Shown here: one piece after another, positions 10,180 through 20,001 of the stretch
How positions within the stretch are numbered: the stretch's first letter is position 1
Layout: each line of letters begins with the position of its first letter
NCBI GenBank assembly: GCA_041228345.1
Contig: CP166131.1
Coordinates: forward strand, 2,163,001 to 2,227,000
Reading direction: 5' to 3'
DNA from: Alphaproteobacteria bacterium LSUCC0396
GTDB lineage: Bacteria > Pseudomonadota > Alphaproteobacteria > Puniceispirillales > Puniceispirillaceae
Length of the DNA stretch: 64,000 nt
Notes under the pieces: generated by a model
Database searches by the model: none
Told to the model about the DNA's origin: nothing
What the model saw: the letters and a program-made list of their open reading frames with translations, nothing else
Program-made: the position numbers and the translations under genes

Positions 10180-10860
10180 CTAAGCAGCATGGCCTTTAAG
10201 GCTGGCGAGAAACGGGGTGATCAGCGCGCTGCTTGGTGTTTCAAAATGCAAGTCACCATCGCTGGCAAGCGCGGCGGCAAGGCGGCCTTGGAAATCTACC
10301 CGGTCAATTTCGGTCACGCCAAACTGGGTCAGATGGTCGTTGGTAAATTGGGCATCGAGCATCAAGAACCCGCCATTCCATAGCCGCGCCATCAAATGAA
10401 CAAGGGCAATTTTCGAGGCATCACGCTGGCGTGAAAACATCGACTCGCCAAAAAAAGCTGCGCGCAAGGCAACCCCGTATAGCCCGCCAATCAGGGCGCC
10501 GTTCGACCAGACTTCGATAGAATGGGCAAAACCCATCTTGTGAAGGGCGATATAGAGCTGGCGTATATCTTTATTAATCCATGTATCGGTGCGCTGATCA
10601 CTTGGTGCGGCGCAGGCATCAATCACCGCGGTGAAATCCTGATTGATTGACACCTCAAACGGCGCTTGGCGAACACGGCGTTGCAGGCGGCGCGGAATAT
10701 GCACACCCCCCCCAAGAGAGCCGTCAATCGGAATTAATGCGCGCCGGTCGGGATCGTAGAATTTAATCTCGACAGTGTCGTGACTATCAGCCATCGGAAA
10801 CAGGCCCAGCGAATAGGCCTTTATGATGGTTTCAGGCGAATAGATATAGTGATCAGCCAT
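10180..10860 (-). CDS. aat: Leucyl/phenylalanyl-tRNA--protein transferase
   Basis: A 226-aa Aat enzyme that adds Leu or Phe to N-terminal Arg/Lys of proteins, making type-2 N-degrons for ClpS/ClpA, whose genes open this window. Seen are the YSPETIIKAYSLGLFPMA start, the GGLYGVALRAAFFGESMFSR core, and LMLDAQFTNDHLTQFG. ATG 10860 has a perfect GGAGG seven bases upstream; a TTG at 10875 would place that GGAGG inside the gene. It is the last gene of aroQ-accB-accC-aat, 27 bp after accC. Confidence 0.95.
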   Translation of the reverse strand: MADHYIYSPETIIKAYSLGLFPMADSHDTVEIKFYDPDRRALIPIDGSLGGGVHIPRRLQRRVRQAPFEVSINQDFTAVIDACAAPSDQRTDTWINKDIRQLYIALHKMGFAHSIEVWSNGALIGGLYGVALRAAFFGESMFSRQRDASKIALVHLMARLWNGGFLMLDAQFTNDHLTQFGVTEIDRVDFQGRLAAALASDGDLHFETPSSALITPFLASLKGHAA

Positions 10861-10887
10861 GCAATGCCTCCGCAACGGGGCGCAAGC

Positions 10888-12231
10888 CTACTGCTCTTGC
10901 AAAAAAACTTCTTCAAGCCAGCGGATATTATAGCTTCCATTCTTGATCGCCTCGGCATCTACCAAACGTTTATGCAATGTGAGGGTGGTCGGGATTGGCT
11001 CGACAATAAACTCCTGTAAAGCGCGCCGCAGCCGTGCCAGACAATGTTCACGATCATCGCCATGGACGATCAGCTTGGCAATCAGGCTGTCATAATAGGG
11101 CGGCACCGAATAGCCGGAATAAAGGCAAGACTCGACCCGAACGCCAGGTCCGCCAGCAGCATGAAAAGCGGTGACTTTGCCGGGCGTTGGCATGAAAGTT
11201 TCGGGATGTTCGGCATTAATCCGGCATTCGATAGCATGGCCGGTAAATTTGACATCTTCTTGGCTGAAAGATAGTGGCAAGCCAGCCGCGATACGGATTT
11301 GCTCACGCACCAGATCAATCCCGGTGATTTCTTCAGTAATCGGATGCTCAACCTGCAAGCGGGTGTTCATCTCAATGAAGAAAAACTCACCATTTTCATA
11401 TAGAAATTCCATCGTGCCGACACCGAGATATCCCATCTGGCGGGTGGCTTCAGCGGCGATAGTGCCAATACGCTCGCGCTCTTCGGCGCTTAAGGCTGGT
11501 GAGGGGGCTTCTTCAAACAACTTTTGATGCCGGCGCTGCACCGAACATTCGCGCTCGCCAAGATGAACCACATTGCCATGTGAATCGGCAATAACTTGCA
11601 CCTCGATATGGCGCGGCTGGCCGAGATAACGTTCCAGATAGACTGTGTCATCACCAAAGGCAGCTTTGGCTTCGGCGCGCGCGGCTGAAAAAGCCTCGCC
11701 CAGCTGCGCGGCAGTTTCAGCAACTTTCATCCCACGGCCACCGCCGCCTGATGCGGCTTTAACCAAAAGCGGATACCCAACCTCGTCACCGACACGCGCA
11801 GCCTCGTCAAGCGTATGGACCGCGCCCGGCGATCCTGGAACCAGCGGCAAACCCGCTGCTGCTGCAGTTATTTTGGCTTCGACCTTGTCGCCCATCGCCC
11901 TGATGTGACGTGATTCAGGGCCAATAAACGTCAGGCCATGCGCCGCAACAATTTCGGCAAACTCAGCGTTTTCCGACAGGAATCCAACCCCCGGATGCAC
12001 GGCATCTGCGCCGGTAATTGCGACCGCTGATAAGATCGAGGGAATGTTCAGATAAGATTCGGCGCTGCTTGGCGGGCCGATACAAACGGACTCATCCGCA
12101 AGGCGCACAGGCATCGAGTCTGCGTCGGCAGTCGAATGAACCACCACGCTTGGAATATTCAGCTCTTTACAGGCACGAAGCACCCGCAACGCAACATCAC
12201 CACGATTGGTTATCAGGATCTTTTTGAACAT
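10888..12231 (-). CDS. accC: Biotin carboxylase subunit of acetyl-CoA carboxylase
   Basis: A 447-aa ATP-grasp enzyme that carboxylates biotin on AccB, the first half-reaction of fatty-acid synthesis. Seen are the N-terminal KILITNRGDVALRVLRA, the glycine-rich ATP loop SGGGGRGMK, and the FFIEMNTRLQVEHPITE catalytic segment with its Glu/Arg residues. Length is normal for AccC. It starts 5 bp after the accB stop with no separate ribosome site, suggesting coupling. Confidence 0.98.
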   Translation of the reverse strand: MFKKILITNRGDVALRVLRACKELNIPSVVVHSTADADSMPVRLADESVCIGPPSSAESYLNIPSILSAVAITGADAVHPGVGFLSENAEFAEIVAAHGLTFIGPESRHIRAMGDKVEAKITAAAAGLPLVPGSPGAVHTLDEAARVGDEVGYPLLVKAASGGGGRGMKVAETAAQLGEAFSAARAEAKAAFGDDTVYLERYLGQPRHIEVQVIADSHGNVVHLGERECSVQRRHQKLFEEAPSPALSAEERERIGTIAAEATRQMGYLGVGTMEFLYENGEFFFIEMNTRLQVEHPITEEITGIDLVREQIRIAAGLPLSFSQEDVKFTGHAIECRINAEHPETFMPTPGKVTAFHAAGGPGVRVESCLYSGYSVPPYYDSLIAKLIVHGDDREHCLARLRRALQEFIVEPIPTTLTLHKRLVDAEAIKNGSYNIRWLEEVFLQEQ

Positions 12232-12236
12232 GGCAA

Positions 12237-12746
12237 TTATTCAACGATCACAAGCACTTCGCCAAATTCAACTGGCTGGGCGTTTTGGACAAAGATTTTG
12301 ACGACAGTTCCGGCTTTTGGTGCGGTAATTGGGTTCATCACCTTCATTGCTTCGACAATGAACAAGGTCTGACCTGCGGTGACGCTGGCCCCTTCGGTGA
12401 TAAATGCCGGCGCGTCAGGCTCTGATGCGGTGTAAACAGTACCAACCATCGGTGAGGTAACGGCGCCTGGGTGATCGGCCGGATTGGCTGGCGCATCCGC
12501 TGCAATATCGACACTAGCAGGTGCGGCGGCAGACGCTGCTGCAACTGGCGCGGCGGCAACCGGGGCAACAGCGGCAACTGGTGCCGCCGAGGTTATCCGT
12601 GATAGCCTGATCGCAACTGCATCGCTTTCATATTCAAGCTCGGCAAGTCCAGCCTTATCCAAAATTTCGGCAAGATCTCTGACAAAAGCGGCGTCATTGT
12701 TTGAAGCGGCGGTCTTTGCCGCTGGTTTTTTAGGTGTCGTTGCCAT
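12237..12746 (-). CDS. accB: Biotin carboxyl carrier protein of acetyl-CoA carboxylase
   Basis: A 169-aa BCCP. The N-terminal domain (FVRDLAEILDKAGLAELEYE) is linked by a long Ala/Pro-rich flexible arm to the biotinyl domain. That domain contains SPMVGTVY and the biotin site EAMKVMNPI, whose Lys is the biotinylation residue. It carries the carboxyl group from AccC to the carboxyltransferase. It lies between aroQ (6 bp gap) and accC in one operon. Confidence 0.97.
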   Translation of the reverse strand: MATTPKKPAAKTAASNNDAAFVRDLAEILDKAGLAELEYESDAVAIRLSRITSAAPVAAVAPVAAAPVAAASAAAPASVDIAADAPANPADHPGAVTSPMVGTVYTASEPDAPAFITEGASVTAGQTLFIVEAMKVMNPITAPKAGTVVKIFVQNAQPVEFGEVLVIVE

Positions 12747-12752
12747 TTTTAA

Positions 12753-13202
12753 TCATGTCTCCGAAGTCAGATTGGAAATGGCGTTAATTGCCATGTAATA
12801 GGATGTGGGGCCAAAACCGGCGATTACGCCTTTGGCCACGGCCGTGATCAGCGAATTATGACGAAATGCTTCGCGGGTATGGATATTGGAGAGGTGAACC
12901 TCGATCACACCCCCCGGAAATAGCGATAATGCGTCACGCAGTGCGACTGACGTATGTGTCAGACCGGCAGCATTGATGATGATCCAATCCACCTTATCGA
13001 CGGCGTGATGGATCTTGTCGATTAGCGCGCTTTCTGAATTTGACTGGAACCAGTCGATATTCATTGATTGTTCAGCCGCTAATTGGCGGCATTTAGCTTC
13101 GATATCGGCAAGTGTTGCATCGCCATAGATGCCGGGCTCACGCATGCCGAGCATATTCAGATTTGGCCCATTAAGGACAGTGATGTTAATTGCTTTTGCC
13201 AT
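12753..13202 (-). CDS. aroQ: Type II 3-dehydroquinate dehydratase
   Basis: A 149-aa type II enzyme of the shikimate pathway. Seen are the N-terminal VLNGPNLNMLGMREPGIYG (with the conserved Asn, Arg and active Tyr), QSNSESALIDKIH, the INAAGLTHTSVALRDAL segment and EVHLSNIHTREAFRH with the catalytic His. Length is normal. It heads the aroQ-accB-accC-aat gene run. Confidence 0.97.
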   Translation of the reverse strand: MAKAINITVLNGPNLNMLGMREPGIYGDATLADIEAKCRQLAAEQSMNIDWFQSNSESALIDKIHHAVDKVDWIIINAAGLTHTSVALRDALSLFPGGVIEVHLSNIHTREAFRHNSLITAVAKGVIAGFGPTSYYMAINAISNLTSET

Positions 13203-13245
13203 TGTGCGGTCAGTTTACCCTTACTTCGCCAGCCACGCAAATAGC

Positions 13246-13971
13246 CTAGCCTTGCTTGCCACGTTCCTGATCAATCAGTCTCTGTAATTCTTCGCTGCTG
13301 ATGGCACCCGGAACCACGTTATCACCAATGACGAGTCCGGGTGTGCCATTGATATTCAAAGCAGCCGCGGCGCGTCGTGTGCGTCCAATAATAGCGGTTG
13401 TTTCAGGACTGTCCATATCTTGCTGCAACTGATTAAGGTTGATCCCGGCTTTACCTGCCGCCGCCATGATCGCATCGTCGCTGACCTGCCCGCGATAGGT
13501 CATCATTTCAGTGTGAAACGGCGCAAATTTTCCTTGTTTCTGGGCGGCAATACCGGCCTTTGCCGCGGTAACGGACGTTTGGCTTAGGATAGGAAATTCC
13601 TTGATAACCATCCGCACATCGTCGTTTTTACTTAGCACTTGTTGAACTGAAGCGAACATACGTTTGCAATAGCCGCAATTATAATCGGAAAATTCATAGA
13701 CAATGATGCTGCCGTCAGGGTTGCCCATTACCGGATCACCGGCATCATCCCGCACCGCCATAATGCCAGCTTGTAGTCTTTTGGCTTCCTCGCGGGCGGC
13801 CAGCGCGACCAGCGCATCACGCAGCAATTCGGGATTATCCTTGATGAATTGTTCGATCATTTGCTGCGTCTGGGCGCGCTCTTCGGCATCAAGGCCTGCC
13901 CTTACCGGCGTGTGCAAGATTGTGATCATCACCACGGATACGGCGATGGTCGAGGCAAGGAAACGTATCAT
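13246..13971 (-). CDS. DsbA-family thiol:disulfide oxidoreductase, secreted (ScsC/Com1-like)
   Basis: A 241-aa protein with an N-terminal signal (to about ARA, residue 25). A helical N-terminal segment (AQTQQMIEQFIKDNPELLRDAL) follows, as in ScsC/Com1-type proteins. The thioredoxin fold has the active-site CGYC within YNCGYCKRMF and the cis-proline loop GTPGLV. It acts in the periplasm in disulfide formation or isomerisation. AAAGGA lies upstream of ATG 13971. It follows the M48 protease gene by ~107 bp on the same strand, so the pair may share a transcript. Confidence 0.92.
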   Translation of the reverse strand: MIRFLASTIAVSVVMITILHTPVRAGLDAEERAQTQQMIEQFIKDNPELLRDALVALAAREEAKRLQAGIMAVRDDAGDPVMGNPDGSIIVYEFSDYNCGYCKRMFASVQQVLSKNDDVRMVIKEFPILSQTSVTAAKAGIAAQKQGKFAPFHTEMMTYRGQVSDDAIMAAAGKAGINLNQLQQDMDSPETTAIIGRTRRAAAALNINGTPGLVIGDNVVPGAISSEELQRLIDQERGKQG

Positions 13972-14078
13972 TCAGATTATCCTTTCACAGCGGGGCCAGA
14001 GCTTTGGGCGGGCATTCCCGCCAACGGCAAATCGGTCACGCAACCTTATATCGGATTAATCATGTTAATGCAAAGCCA

Positions 14079-15410
14079 TCAGCGGGTCGCTTTGCCAAAG
14101 CGGAACAGGATGTCATTGGCTCGATTACGGATATCGCTTGCCAGATCGTCACGCGCCAAAACGCGTTTTGCCATCCGTACCGCCTGTTGCTCATCGTCAA
14201 GCAGGATAGCCTCTTCTGCCAGCGTCAGATCGGCAGCAGCAATATCCCCACTTCGCCCATAGGCAATGGCCAATTGCCGCCGGACAAAAGCCCATTTCGG
14301 TTCACCGTCTTTTGCCGCACTAATCGCTTCGATGGCGCGGGGCAGGCGTGACCTATCATTTGTCGCAATGAGCGCGCGCCCAAGACTCACCAGAATTTGC
14401 GGGCTTTCAGGCCGTAGGGCCAAGGCTGCCTCATAGGCGTTGGCGGCGGCATTGGCATCCGCCATCGATAACAGGATATCGCCTTGAAACTCATGATAAA
14501 ACGCATCATCGGGATAGGCGGCAGTCAGCTGATCCATCAGGGTCTTTGCTGCCTGCAAATCGCCGCGCCGATATTGTGCAATGGCGCGGCTGTAGCGTGC
14601 GTCAGCGGTATCTTCCTCACCGTCACGGCGCAAAATGGCGAGTGCAGGTTCACTATAGGCGCGAATCTTGGTGATCAGGCGCTGCATCAATTGCTGGGCC
14701 TCAGTCGCTAGGGGCGCTGCATAGTGGCCGGCCTGACGGGCGTGATCTTGATAGACGCCAAGGCGCTGGGCTGAGTCTGGGTGGGTCTGATAATATTGAC
14801 TTTGCCGGTTTTCCGGCAATGCGCGCTGGGCCGCCATGCGGCGCATCATTTGCTCAAGCCCGGCCGAGCTAATGCCCGCGGCCTCAAGATAATCTAGCCC
14901 CAACTCATCAGCGACAGCCTCATCAAAACGGAATGATTGCAACATCTGACGTTTGGCCTGATCGGTGCCGCCAACCATCACCCCGACCGCCGCATCATTC
15001 GGTGCCCCGCCTGCCGCCAGCGCAATCGCTGCAATCGCCGCCAGCGCGCCAGCGGTGCCTGCATCCCTTAGTGCCGCATCACGGCGCGGCACATGACCAG
15101 CCTTTAAATGGCCAAGCTCATGCGCAATGACCCCCAGAATTTCGTCGGCAGATCGTGCGTTCAATAACAGGCCAGAATGGACATAGATCATCTGTTCGCC
15201 AGCCACAAACGCGTTGTAGCTGCTGTCGATAACAATCCGGATATCAACGCTATTGGGGGCAAAACCGGCCGCCTTTACCAGCGGTGCAGCAAGCGATTGA
15301 AGGCCCGTTTCAAGTTCGGTATCGCGGATTAATCCGGCCTGTGCGATCTGCGTCATGACCGCTAAAAACGCCGATGAAAGGGTCAGCCGGATGAGTGATT
15401 GAAGTTTCAT
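14079..15410 (-). CDS. Secreted M48 zinc metalloprotease with TPR repeats (BepA-like)
   Basis: A 443-aa periplasmic M48 peptidase. The signal peptide (to QAG, about residue 26) precedes an M48 domain with HELGH at 97-101 and the third zinc ligand Glu in FDEAVADELGLDYL. A C-terminal TPR region follows (about 250-440; ARYSRAIAQYRRGDLQAA, FYHEFQGDIL, AANAYEAALALRPESPQILVSLGRAL). The layout matches BepA/YfgC, which works on outer-membrane protein assembly quality control; the same role here is an inference. It is divergent from the aminotransferase gene. Confidence 0.93.
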   Translation of the reverse strand: MKLQSLIRLTLSSAFLAVMTQIAQAGLIRDTELETGLQSLAAPLVKAAGFAPNSVDIRIVIDSSYNAFVAGEQMIYVHSGLLLNARSADEILGVIAHELGHLKAGHVPRRDAALRDAGTAGALAAIAAIALAAGGAPNDAAVGVMVGGTDQAKRQMLQSFRFDEAVADELGLDYLEAAGISSAGLEQMMRRMAAQRALPENRQSQYYQTHPDSAQRLGVYQDHARQAGHYAAPLATEAQQLMQRLITKIRAYSEPALAILRRDGEEDTADARYSRAIAQYRRGDLQAAKTLMDQLTAAYPDDAFYHEFQGDILLSMADANAAANAYEAALALRPESPQILVSLGRALIATNDRSRLPRAIEAISAAKDGEPKWAFVRRQLAIAYGRSGDIAAADLTLAEEAILLDDEQQAVRMAKRVLARDDLASDIRNRANDILFRFGKATR

Positions 15411-15553
15411 GCTGTTAATTTTCCGACAAAATAATGGCCTGTTTAAGACAGCTCTGCTATAGACCTCTGCCTAAAGCGTGCTTTTCGCAGGCTTATTCAT
15501 CTGCTGCCTTGGCGTAAAGATCCGATCATGGCACGAATTCACCGGAATGAACA

Positions 15554-16717
15554 ATGGCCATAAAAATCAGTCAAGCCCGTGAAATCCCCGCTTTCCTCGC
15601 CATGCAGGTTATGAAACGTGCGAACGAGATGCAGGCCGATGGGGTCGATCTTGTCCATCTTGAAATTGGGCAGCCTTCAACCCCGCCACCTGCCGCCGTT
15701 TTAAAGGCATTGGAGGCATCATTACCGCAGACATCATCGCATGGCTATTCGGTCGGAATGGGATTGCCTAGCCTGCGTCAACGGATTTCGGTGCATTATC
15801 AGGACTGGTATAAAATGCCGGTGGATTGGCAGCGTATTGCGATCACGCCGGGATCATCACTTGGCTTTGCCATTGCCTTTTTATCGGCCTTTGACAAGGG
15901 TGACCGTATTGCGATTGCCACACCCGGATATCCTGCTTATCTGAACCTGATGCTGGCGCTCGGGATCACGCCACAATTGCTGCCAGCCCGCGCCGCGCAG
16001 AACTGGATGCCTGATTTGGATGCGCTGGTTGAAAGCGGTGATATTCCTGATGGGCTGTTGCTTGCCAGCCCGGCCAATCCAACCGGTGTTGTGATGCGCG
16101 ATGATGAATTGGAGGCTGTTTTCCGCTGGTGTGAAACGCATGGTGTGCGCCTGATTATGGATGAAATCTATCACGGTCTGAGTTTTGGCGCGCGAACCCA
16201 AACTGCGTTGGCCTATAGCAACAGCGCGATTATCATTAATTCATTTTCAAAATATTTCTGTATGACTGGCTGGCGACTAGGCTGGATGGTTTTGCCCGAA
16301 GATCTGGTGCCAACGGCCGAAATATTGGCGCAGAATATGTATATATCGGCGGCGACGATCAATCAGCTTGGGGCGATTGCCGCTTTTGACTGTTATGACG
16401 AGCTGGATCAGCATATTCTGCGCTATGAAGAAAATCGTGATCTTCTTTATCGGGGATTGCCTGCCGAGTTTCTTGGCAATCACGCGCCATCTAACGGCGC
16501 CTTTTATCTTTATGCCGATGTCAGCGCCTTTACCAATGACTCCATTGCCTTTGCCGATCGGATTCTGGCGGAAACCGGCGTTGCCATCACTCCGGGTGTT
16601 GATTTCGATGGGGTTGAAGGCCGCACGCATTTAAGGCTGTCTTATGCTGGTGCCACCAAAGATATCAAACGGGCGGTAAAACGGCTAAATGGCTGGCTGG
16701 CAATCCAGCATCGCTAG
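15554..16717 (+). CDS. Class I/II PLP-dependent aminotransferase
   Basis: A 387-aa fold-type I aminotransferase. Seen are the LEIGQPSTPPP start, the ASPANPTG motif (171-178), Asp203 in MDEIYHGL, and the PLP lysine K233 in SFSKYFCMTGWRLGW, followed by the RLS arginine near the end (THLRLSYAG). The substrate cannot be read from the sequence; this subgroup is often annotated as an aspartate/aromatic-type transaminase. It is a single gene between two divergent or convergent neighbours. Confidence 0.93.
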   Translation: MAIKISQAREIPAFLAMQVMKRANEMQADGVDLVHLEIGQPSTPPPAAVLKALEASLPQTSSHGYSVGMGLPSLRQRISVHYQDWYKMPVDWQRIAITPGSSLGFAIAFLSAFDKGDRIAIATPGYPAYLNLMLALGITPQLLPARAAQNWMPDLDALVESGDIPDGLLLASPANPTGVVMRDDELEAVFRWCETHGVRLIMDEIYHGLSFGARTQTALAYSNSAIIINSFSKYFCMTGWRLGWMVLPEDLVPTAEILAQNMYISAATINQLGAIAAFDCYDELDQHILRYEENRDLLYRGLPAEFLGNHAPSNGAFYLYADVSAFTNDSIAFADRILAETGVAITPGVDFDGVEGRTHLRLSYAGATKDIKRAVKRLNGWLAIQHR

Positions 16718-16789
16718 CGGCCAGTAAATAACCGGCCGCCAGCTGAATTTATGCAGTTTCAGGCATTATGCGTTGCTGGCTGTGCCTTT

Positions 16790-19450
16790 TTAGCTGCGTG
16801 ACCACCACCCACGACGCGGTGACTTTGGCTCATCGCTGCCGATTTCAACGACATCCATCGGGGCTGAACTGATCGCCTCTCTTGCCGATGCCGCGGTACC
16901 AGCCTTTGCAGTATCTGGCGTGTCTTTCGCGGTGGCATTATCAGCCATTTTGTCGGCCGCTTTGCTGGCTGCTTTGACAGGTGCCTTCTTAGCCGCTTTA
17001 CGGGTTGGCTTTTTGGCGGCTGTTTTAACAGCTGCATCATCATCACCTGCGGTGTCCTCAGCCTTTGGCTTGCGGCCACGGGCTGGCTTTTTTGCCGGCG
17101 CTTTTGCCGCTGTTTCGGCGGCAACGGCTTCGCCAATAGGTTCAGCCCCACCACTGGTGTCAGCTGTTTCCATAGCAGCCTTTTGTGCTTTACCAGCTGG
17201 TTTTTTCCGGCTGCGCGATGCCTTCTTTGCCGGCGTGCTTGCGGTTACATCAATTGTGGTGGCCGCGCCCGAATTTGACTCAGACGTATTTGACTCGCCC
17301 ATATTTGGGTTGAGGCTATCGCCACCGGCGGCGATGCCGGCCGTTTCACCATCAACAGCGGCCAGATTGGCAGGCTCAGCCTTGGCGACTTTGCGGCCGC
17401 GTCCCCGGCCACGGCCCGTTTTGGACTTTGGTGCCCCATTATCTGCGGTGCCAGTTTCGCTATTGGCATCGGCATGATCGGTCGAGCTGCTCGCATTGGA
17501 ATTTTTTGCGTCGGCCTCATTGTCATTGGCCTGCTGATCAGATGGTTGGCCATCCTCACCATTGCGCCGCCGCCGCCGCCGTCCGCCGCGCCGTCCGCGC
17601 CGCCGACGTTTTGTATTGCCGTCCTCGCTGCCGTTTTCGTCATTATCCGGATGCGACGCGGTGCTTTTTTCGGTTTCGCTGCCAGCGCCCGTATCAGCCC
17701 CGGTATCAGCCCCGGTATCAGCCCCGGTATCAGCCCCCGTATCAGCGCCCGTACCAGCCCCAGTATCAGTGCCCGAATTATTGTTTTGCGCTTTGTTATT
17801 TTGACGTTGCGGCTGGCGGGATGGCTGTTTAGCCGATGATTTACCCTGCCATCCAACGCGATCAGCTCGGTATTCTGGTGCAATCAGGCTGTCATCTGAT
17901 AGCAATATAACGGTCAAGCCAAAGCGGGTTTCAATTTCGGCAACCGCGCTGCGTTTATGGTTTAAGATGAACAGCACTACATCACGATGCGCGGTGATAT
18001 GCAGTTCATCCATCTTGCCTTTTTGGGCTTCTTCTTCGATTGACCGCAGCAATTGCAGGGCAGCTGTATCAATTGATCGCACCCGGCCGGTGCCCTCGCA
18101 ATGGGGGCAAAGATTGCTGATCGACTCGTTAATACTCAACCGCAGACGCTGACGTGACATCTCCAGCAGGCCAAAATGACTGATCGAGCCGATTTGGATA
18201 CGGGCGCGGTCATTGCGCATCGCATCTTTCATCCGGCGTTCGACGGCGTGCTGGTTGCGGGTTTCTTCCATATCGATAAAATCGACAACGATCAATCCAG
18301 ATAGGTCACGAAGACGAAGCTGGCGGCCCAATTCATCGGCCGCTTCAAGATTGGTTTTCAACGCGGTTTCTTCGATGTTCCGCTCGCGGGTCGATTTGCC
18401 CGAGTTCACATCAATTGCGACCAAGGCTTCGGTCTGGTTGATCACAAGATAGCCACCCGATTTCAACGTGACTTGCGGGCTGTGAATAGTGTCCATCTGA
18501 TTTTCAACATTAAAATGTTGGAAAATCGGCTGGGTGCCTTCATATTTCTGCACTTTTTTCAGATGGCTAGGGATCAGCATTTTCATCTGATTGCGGGCGA
18601 TCTTATAGGCATCCTCACCCTCAACAAGCACTTCATCAACTTCGCTTGTGTAAAGGTCGCGGATTGACCGTTTGATCAGATCGCCTTCTTCATGGATCAG
18701 GCAGGGTGCTTGTGATTCCAATGTGCGGTTGCGGATATCATCCCATAATTTTGACAAATAGTTGAAATCACGGGCAATTTCGGTTTTGGTACGTTTTGCA
18801 CCGGCGGTGCGCACGATCACTGCCATGCCAGATTGAATGTCTAACCCGCCAACAACAGTCTTTAGCCGCTTACGATCTGCCACATTGGTGATTTTCCGGC
18901 TGACGCCGCCACCGCGGTTATTGTTCGGCATCAATACGCAATAACGGCCAGCCAGCGACAGATACGTCGTCAGCGCCGCGCCTTTATTGCCGCGCTCTTC
19001 TTTGACCACTTGCACAAGCATGATCTGTTTGCGGGAAATTACTTCCTGAATCTTATAGCGTTTTACCTGCCGTTTTGGCCGAATATCATCTTCGTCGGCA
19101 CCTTCACCGCCAAGCGTTTCTGGCGCACCATCAGCCTTGGCCTCGACGCTGTCATCGTCGTTTTCGGCGCGGTCAGCCTCGATCAGTGCTTCGCGGTCTT
19201 CAACCGGAATGCGGTAATAATCTGGATGTATTTCGCTAAACGCCAGAAAACCTTGGCGATTGCCGCCATATTCAACAAAGGCTGCCTGCAGTGACGGTTC
19301 AACCCGTGTGACCCGTGCTAGATAGACATTTCCCTTTAGTTGTTTCCGGTTTTCTGTTTCATAATCAAAGTCTTCAATGCGTGTTCCGCTTAGCAGCACC
19401 ACCCGGGTTTCTTCGGCTTGGCGTGCATCTATTAACAGGCGTTTTGTCAT
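16790..19450 (-). CDS. rne: Ribonuclease E
   Basis: An 886-aa RNase E, the endonuclease and scaffold of the RNA degradosome. The S1 domain (about 38-170) is interrupted by an acidic insert (95-125). Catalytic aspartates are D347 (AIDVNSG) and D390 (VVDFID), and the zinc-link is CPHC at 448-451. The C-terminal half is disordered: an in-frame four-residue TGAD repeat, an Arg-rich RRRRGRRGG block likely to bind RNA, and Lys/Ala-rich segments (KKPARGRKPK). It ends RGWWSRS. The long low-complexity tail is usual for alphaproteobacterial RNase E. Confidence 0.97.
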   Translation of the reverse strand: MTKRLLIDARQAEETRVVLLSGTRIEDFDYETENRKQLKGNVYLARVTRVEPSLQAAFVEYGGNRQGFLAFSEIHPDYYRIPVEDREALIEADRAENDDDSVEAKADGAPETLGGEGADEDDIRPKRQVKRYKIQEVISRKQIMLVQVVKEERGNKGAALTTYLSLAGRYCVLMPNNNRGGGVSRKITNVADRKRLKTVVGGLDIQSGMAVIVRTAGAKRTKTEIARDFNYLSKLWDDIRNRTLESQAPCLIHEEGDLIKRSIRDLYTSEVDEVLVEGEDAYKIARNQMKMLIPSHLKKVQKYEGTQPIFQHFNVENQMDTIHSPQVTLKSGGYLVINQTEALVAIDVNSGKSTRERNIEETALKTNLEAADELGRQLRLRDLSGLIVVDFIDMEETRNQHAVERRMKDAMRNDRARIQIGSISHFGLLEMSRQRLRLSINESISNLCPHCEGTGRVRSIDTAALQLLRSIEEEAQKGKMDELHITAHRDVVLFILNHKRSAVAEIETRFGLTVILLSDDSLIAPEYRADRVGWQGKSSAKQPSRQPQRQNNKAQNNNSGTDTGAGTGADTGADTGADTGADTGADTGAGSETEKSTASHPDNDENGSEDGNTKRRRRGRRGGRRRRRRNGEDGQPSDQQANDNEADAKNSNASSSTDHADANSETGTADNGAPKSKTGRGRGRGRKVAKAEPANLAAVDGETAGIAAGGDSLNPNMGESNTSESNSGAATTIDVTASTPAKKASRSRKKPAGKAQKAAMETADTSGGAEPIGEAVAAETAAKAPAKKPARGRKPKAEDTAGDDDAAVKTAAKKPTRKAAKKAPVKAASKAADKMADNATAKDTPDTAKAGTAASAREAISSAPMDVVEIGSDEPKSPRRGWWSRS
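17692..17775 (-). repeat. 12-bp tandem repeat in rne coding for (TGAD)n
   Basis: About seven imperfect 12-bp units, core GGTATCAGCCCC on the plus strand. They encode a Thr-Gly-Ala-Asp repeat in the disordered C-terminal part of RNase E. The length is a multiple of three, so copy-number changes would keep the frame. Confidence 0.9.
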
Positions 19451-19483
19451 TTATTTGTCTTTCCCCGGCCATCTCTGTCCGGC

Positions 19484-19502
19484 CGTCATCTTCTGACGGC
19501 AG
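19484..19502 (-). other. Hairpin in the rne 5' leader
   Basis: A perfect 7-bp stem GCCGTCA/TGACGGC with a 5-nt loop, 34-52 bp upstream of the rne start. RNase E often controls its own mRNA through leader hairpins. That role here is an inference from position only. Confidence 0.45.
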
Positions 19503-20001
19503 GGAAATCAGGCATGGCAGGCATTGTATATCCGGATCAAATCCGCGCGCACGACCACCCAAAAAGCTGTCGCCGTTTTGGCTGCTTTGGTCATATGGTC
19601 GGTTTAGCTGTATCATTTGGAATGATCCGGTGGTTTCAAATGGCGTCGTCGGCGCCTAATCATGCGGCTCGCTGGGGGTCAGTGACGTGGCTCGTCAATT
19701 AAAATTTCTTTAAATCACGGCTCGGCAAAGATAGTCGCGGCAGACATTATCAGGCGAATAATTCAGTTTCAGCTTCGGCGGGCAAAGTGTCGTTTCATCC
19801 CCTGTTGATCGCGCATTGGCGCAAATCGAGGCAGGTAAACAGCTCCTACTCACCGAACTAATAACTCTTATATACCCGCAAAAGCTTTTTTGCCAACAAA
19901 GTAATGCCGTTTTAATAATTAGAATGAATTTGCCTTTGATCACAGCATAGCATGGGCTAGGTTCCAGCAGGGGCGATGCGCGATAGCAAAGAAGGCCGGA
20001 C
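19503..20001. other. Divergent intergenic region between rne and the amidase gene
   Basis: About 500 bp with no credible gene; frames here are short and lack ribosome sites. It must contain the rne promoter (leftward) and the amidase promoter (rightward). I see no tRNA and no recognisable structured RNA in it. Confidence 0.5.

Noticed and set aside
16717-16739. GCGGCC/GGCCGC inverted repeat between the aminotransferase gene and rne
   Set aside because: The loop is 11 nt and no T run follows on either strand, so I did not call it a terminator.
16920-17477. 185-codon Ala-rich frame opposite the rne tail
   Set aside because: It mirrors the low-complexity Lys/Ala codons of RNase E on the other strand.
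17692-17775. Possible CRISPR-like array
   Set aside because: Units are 12 bp without spacers and are in frame with rne; this is a coding tandem repeat.
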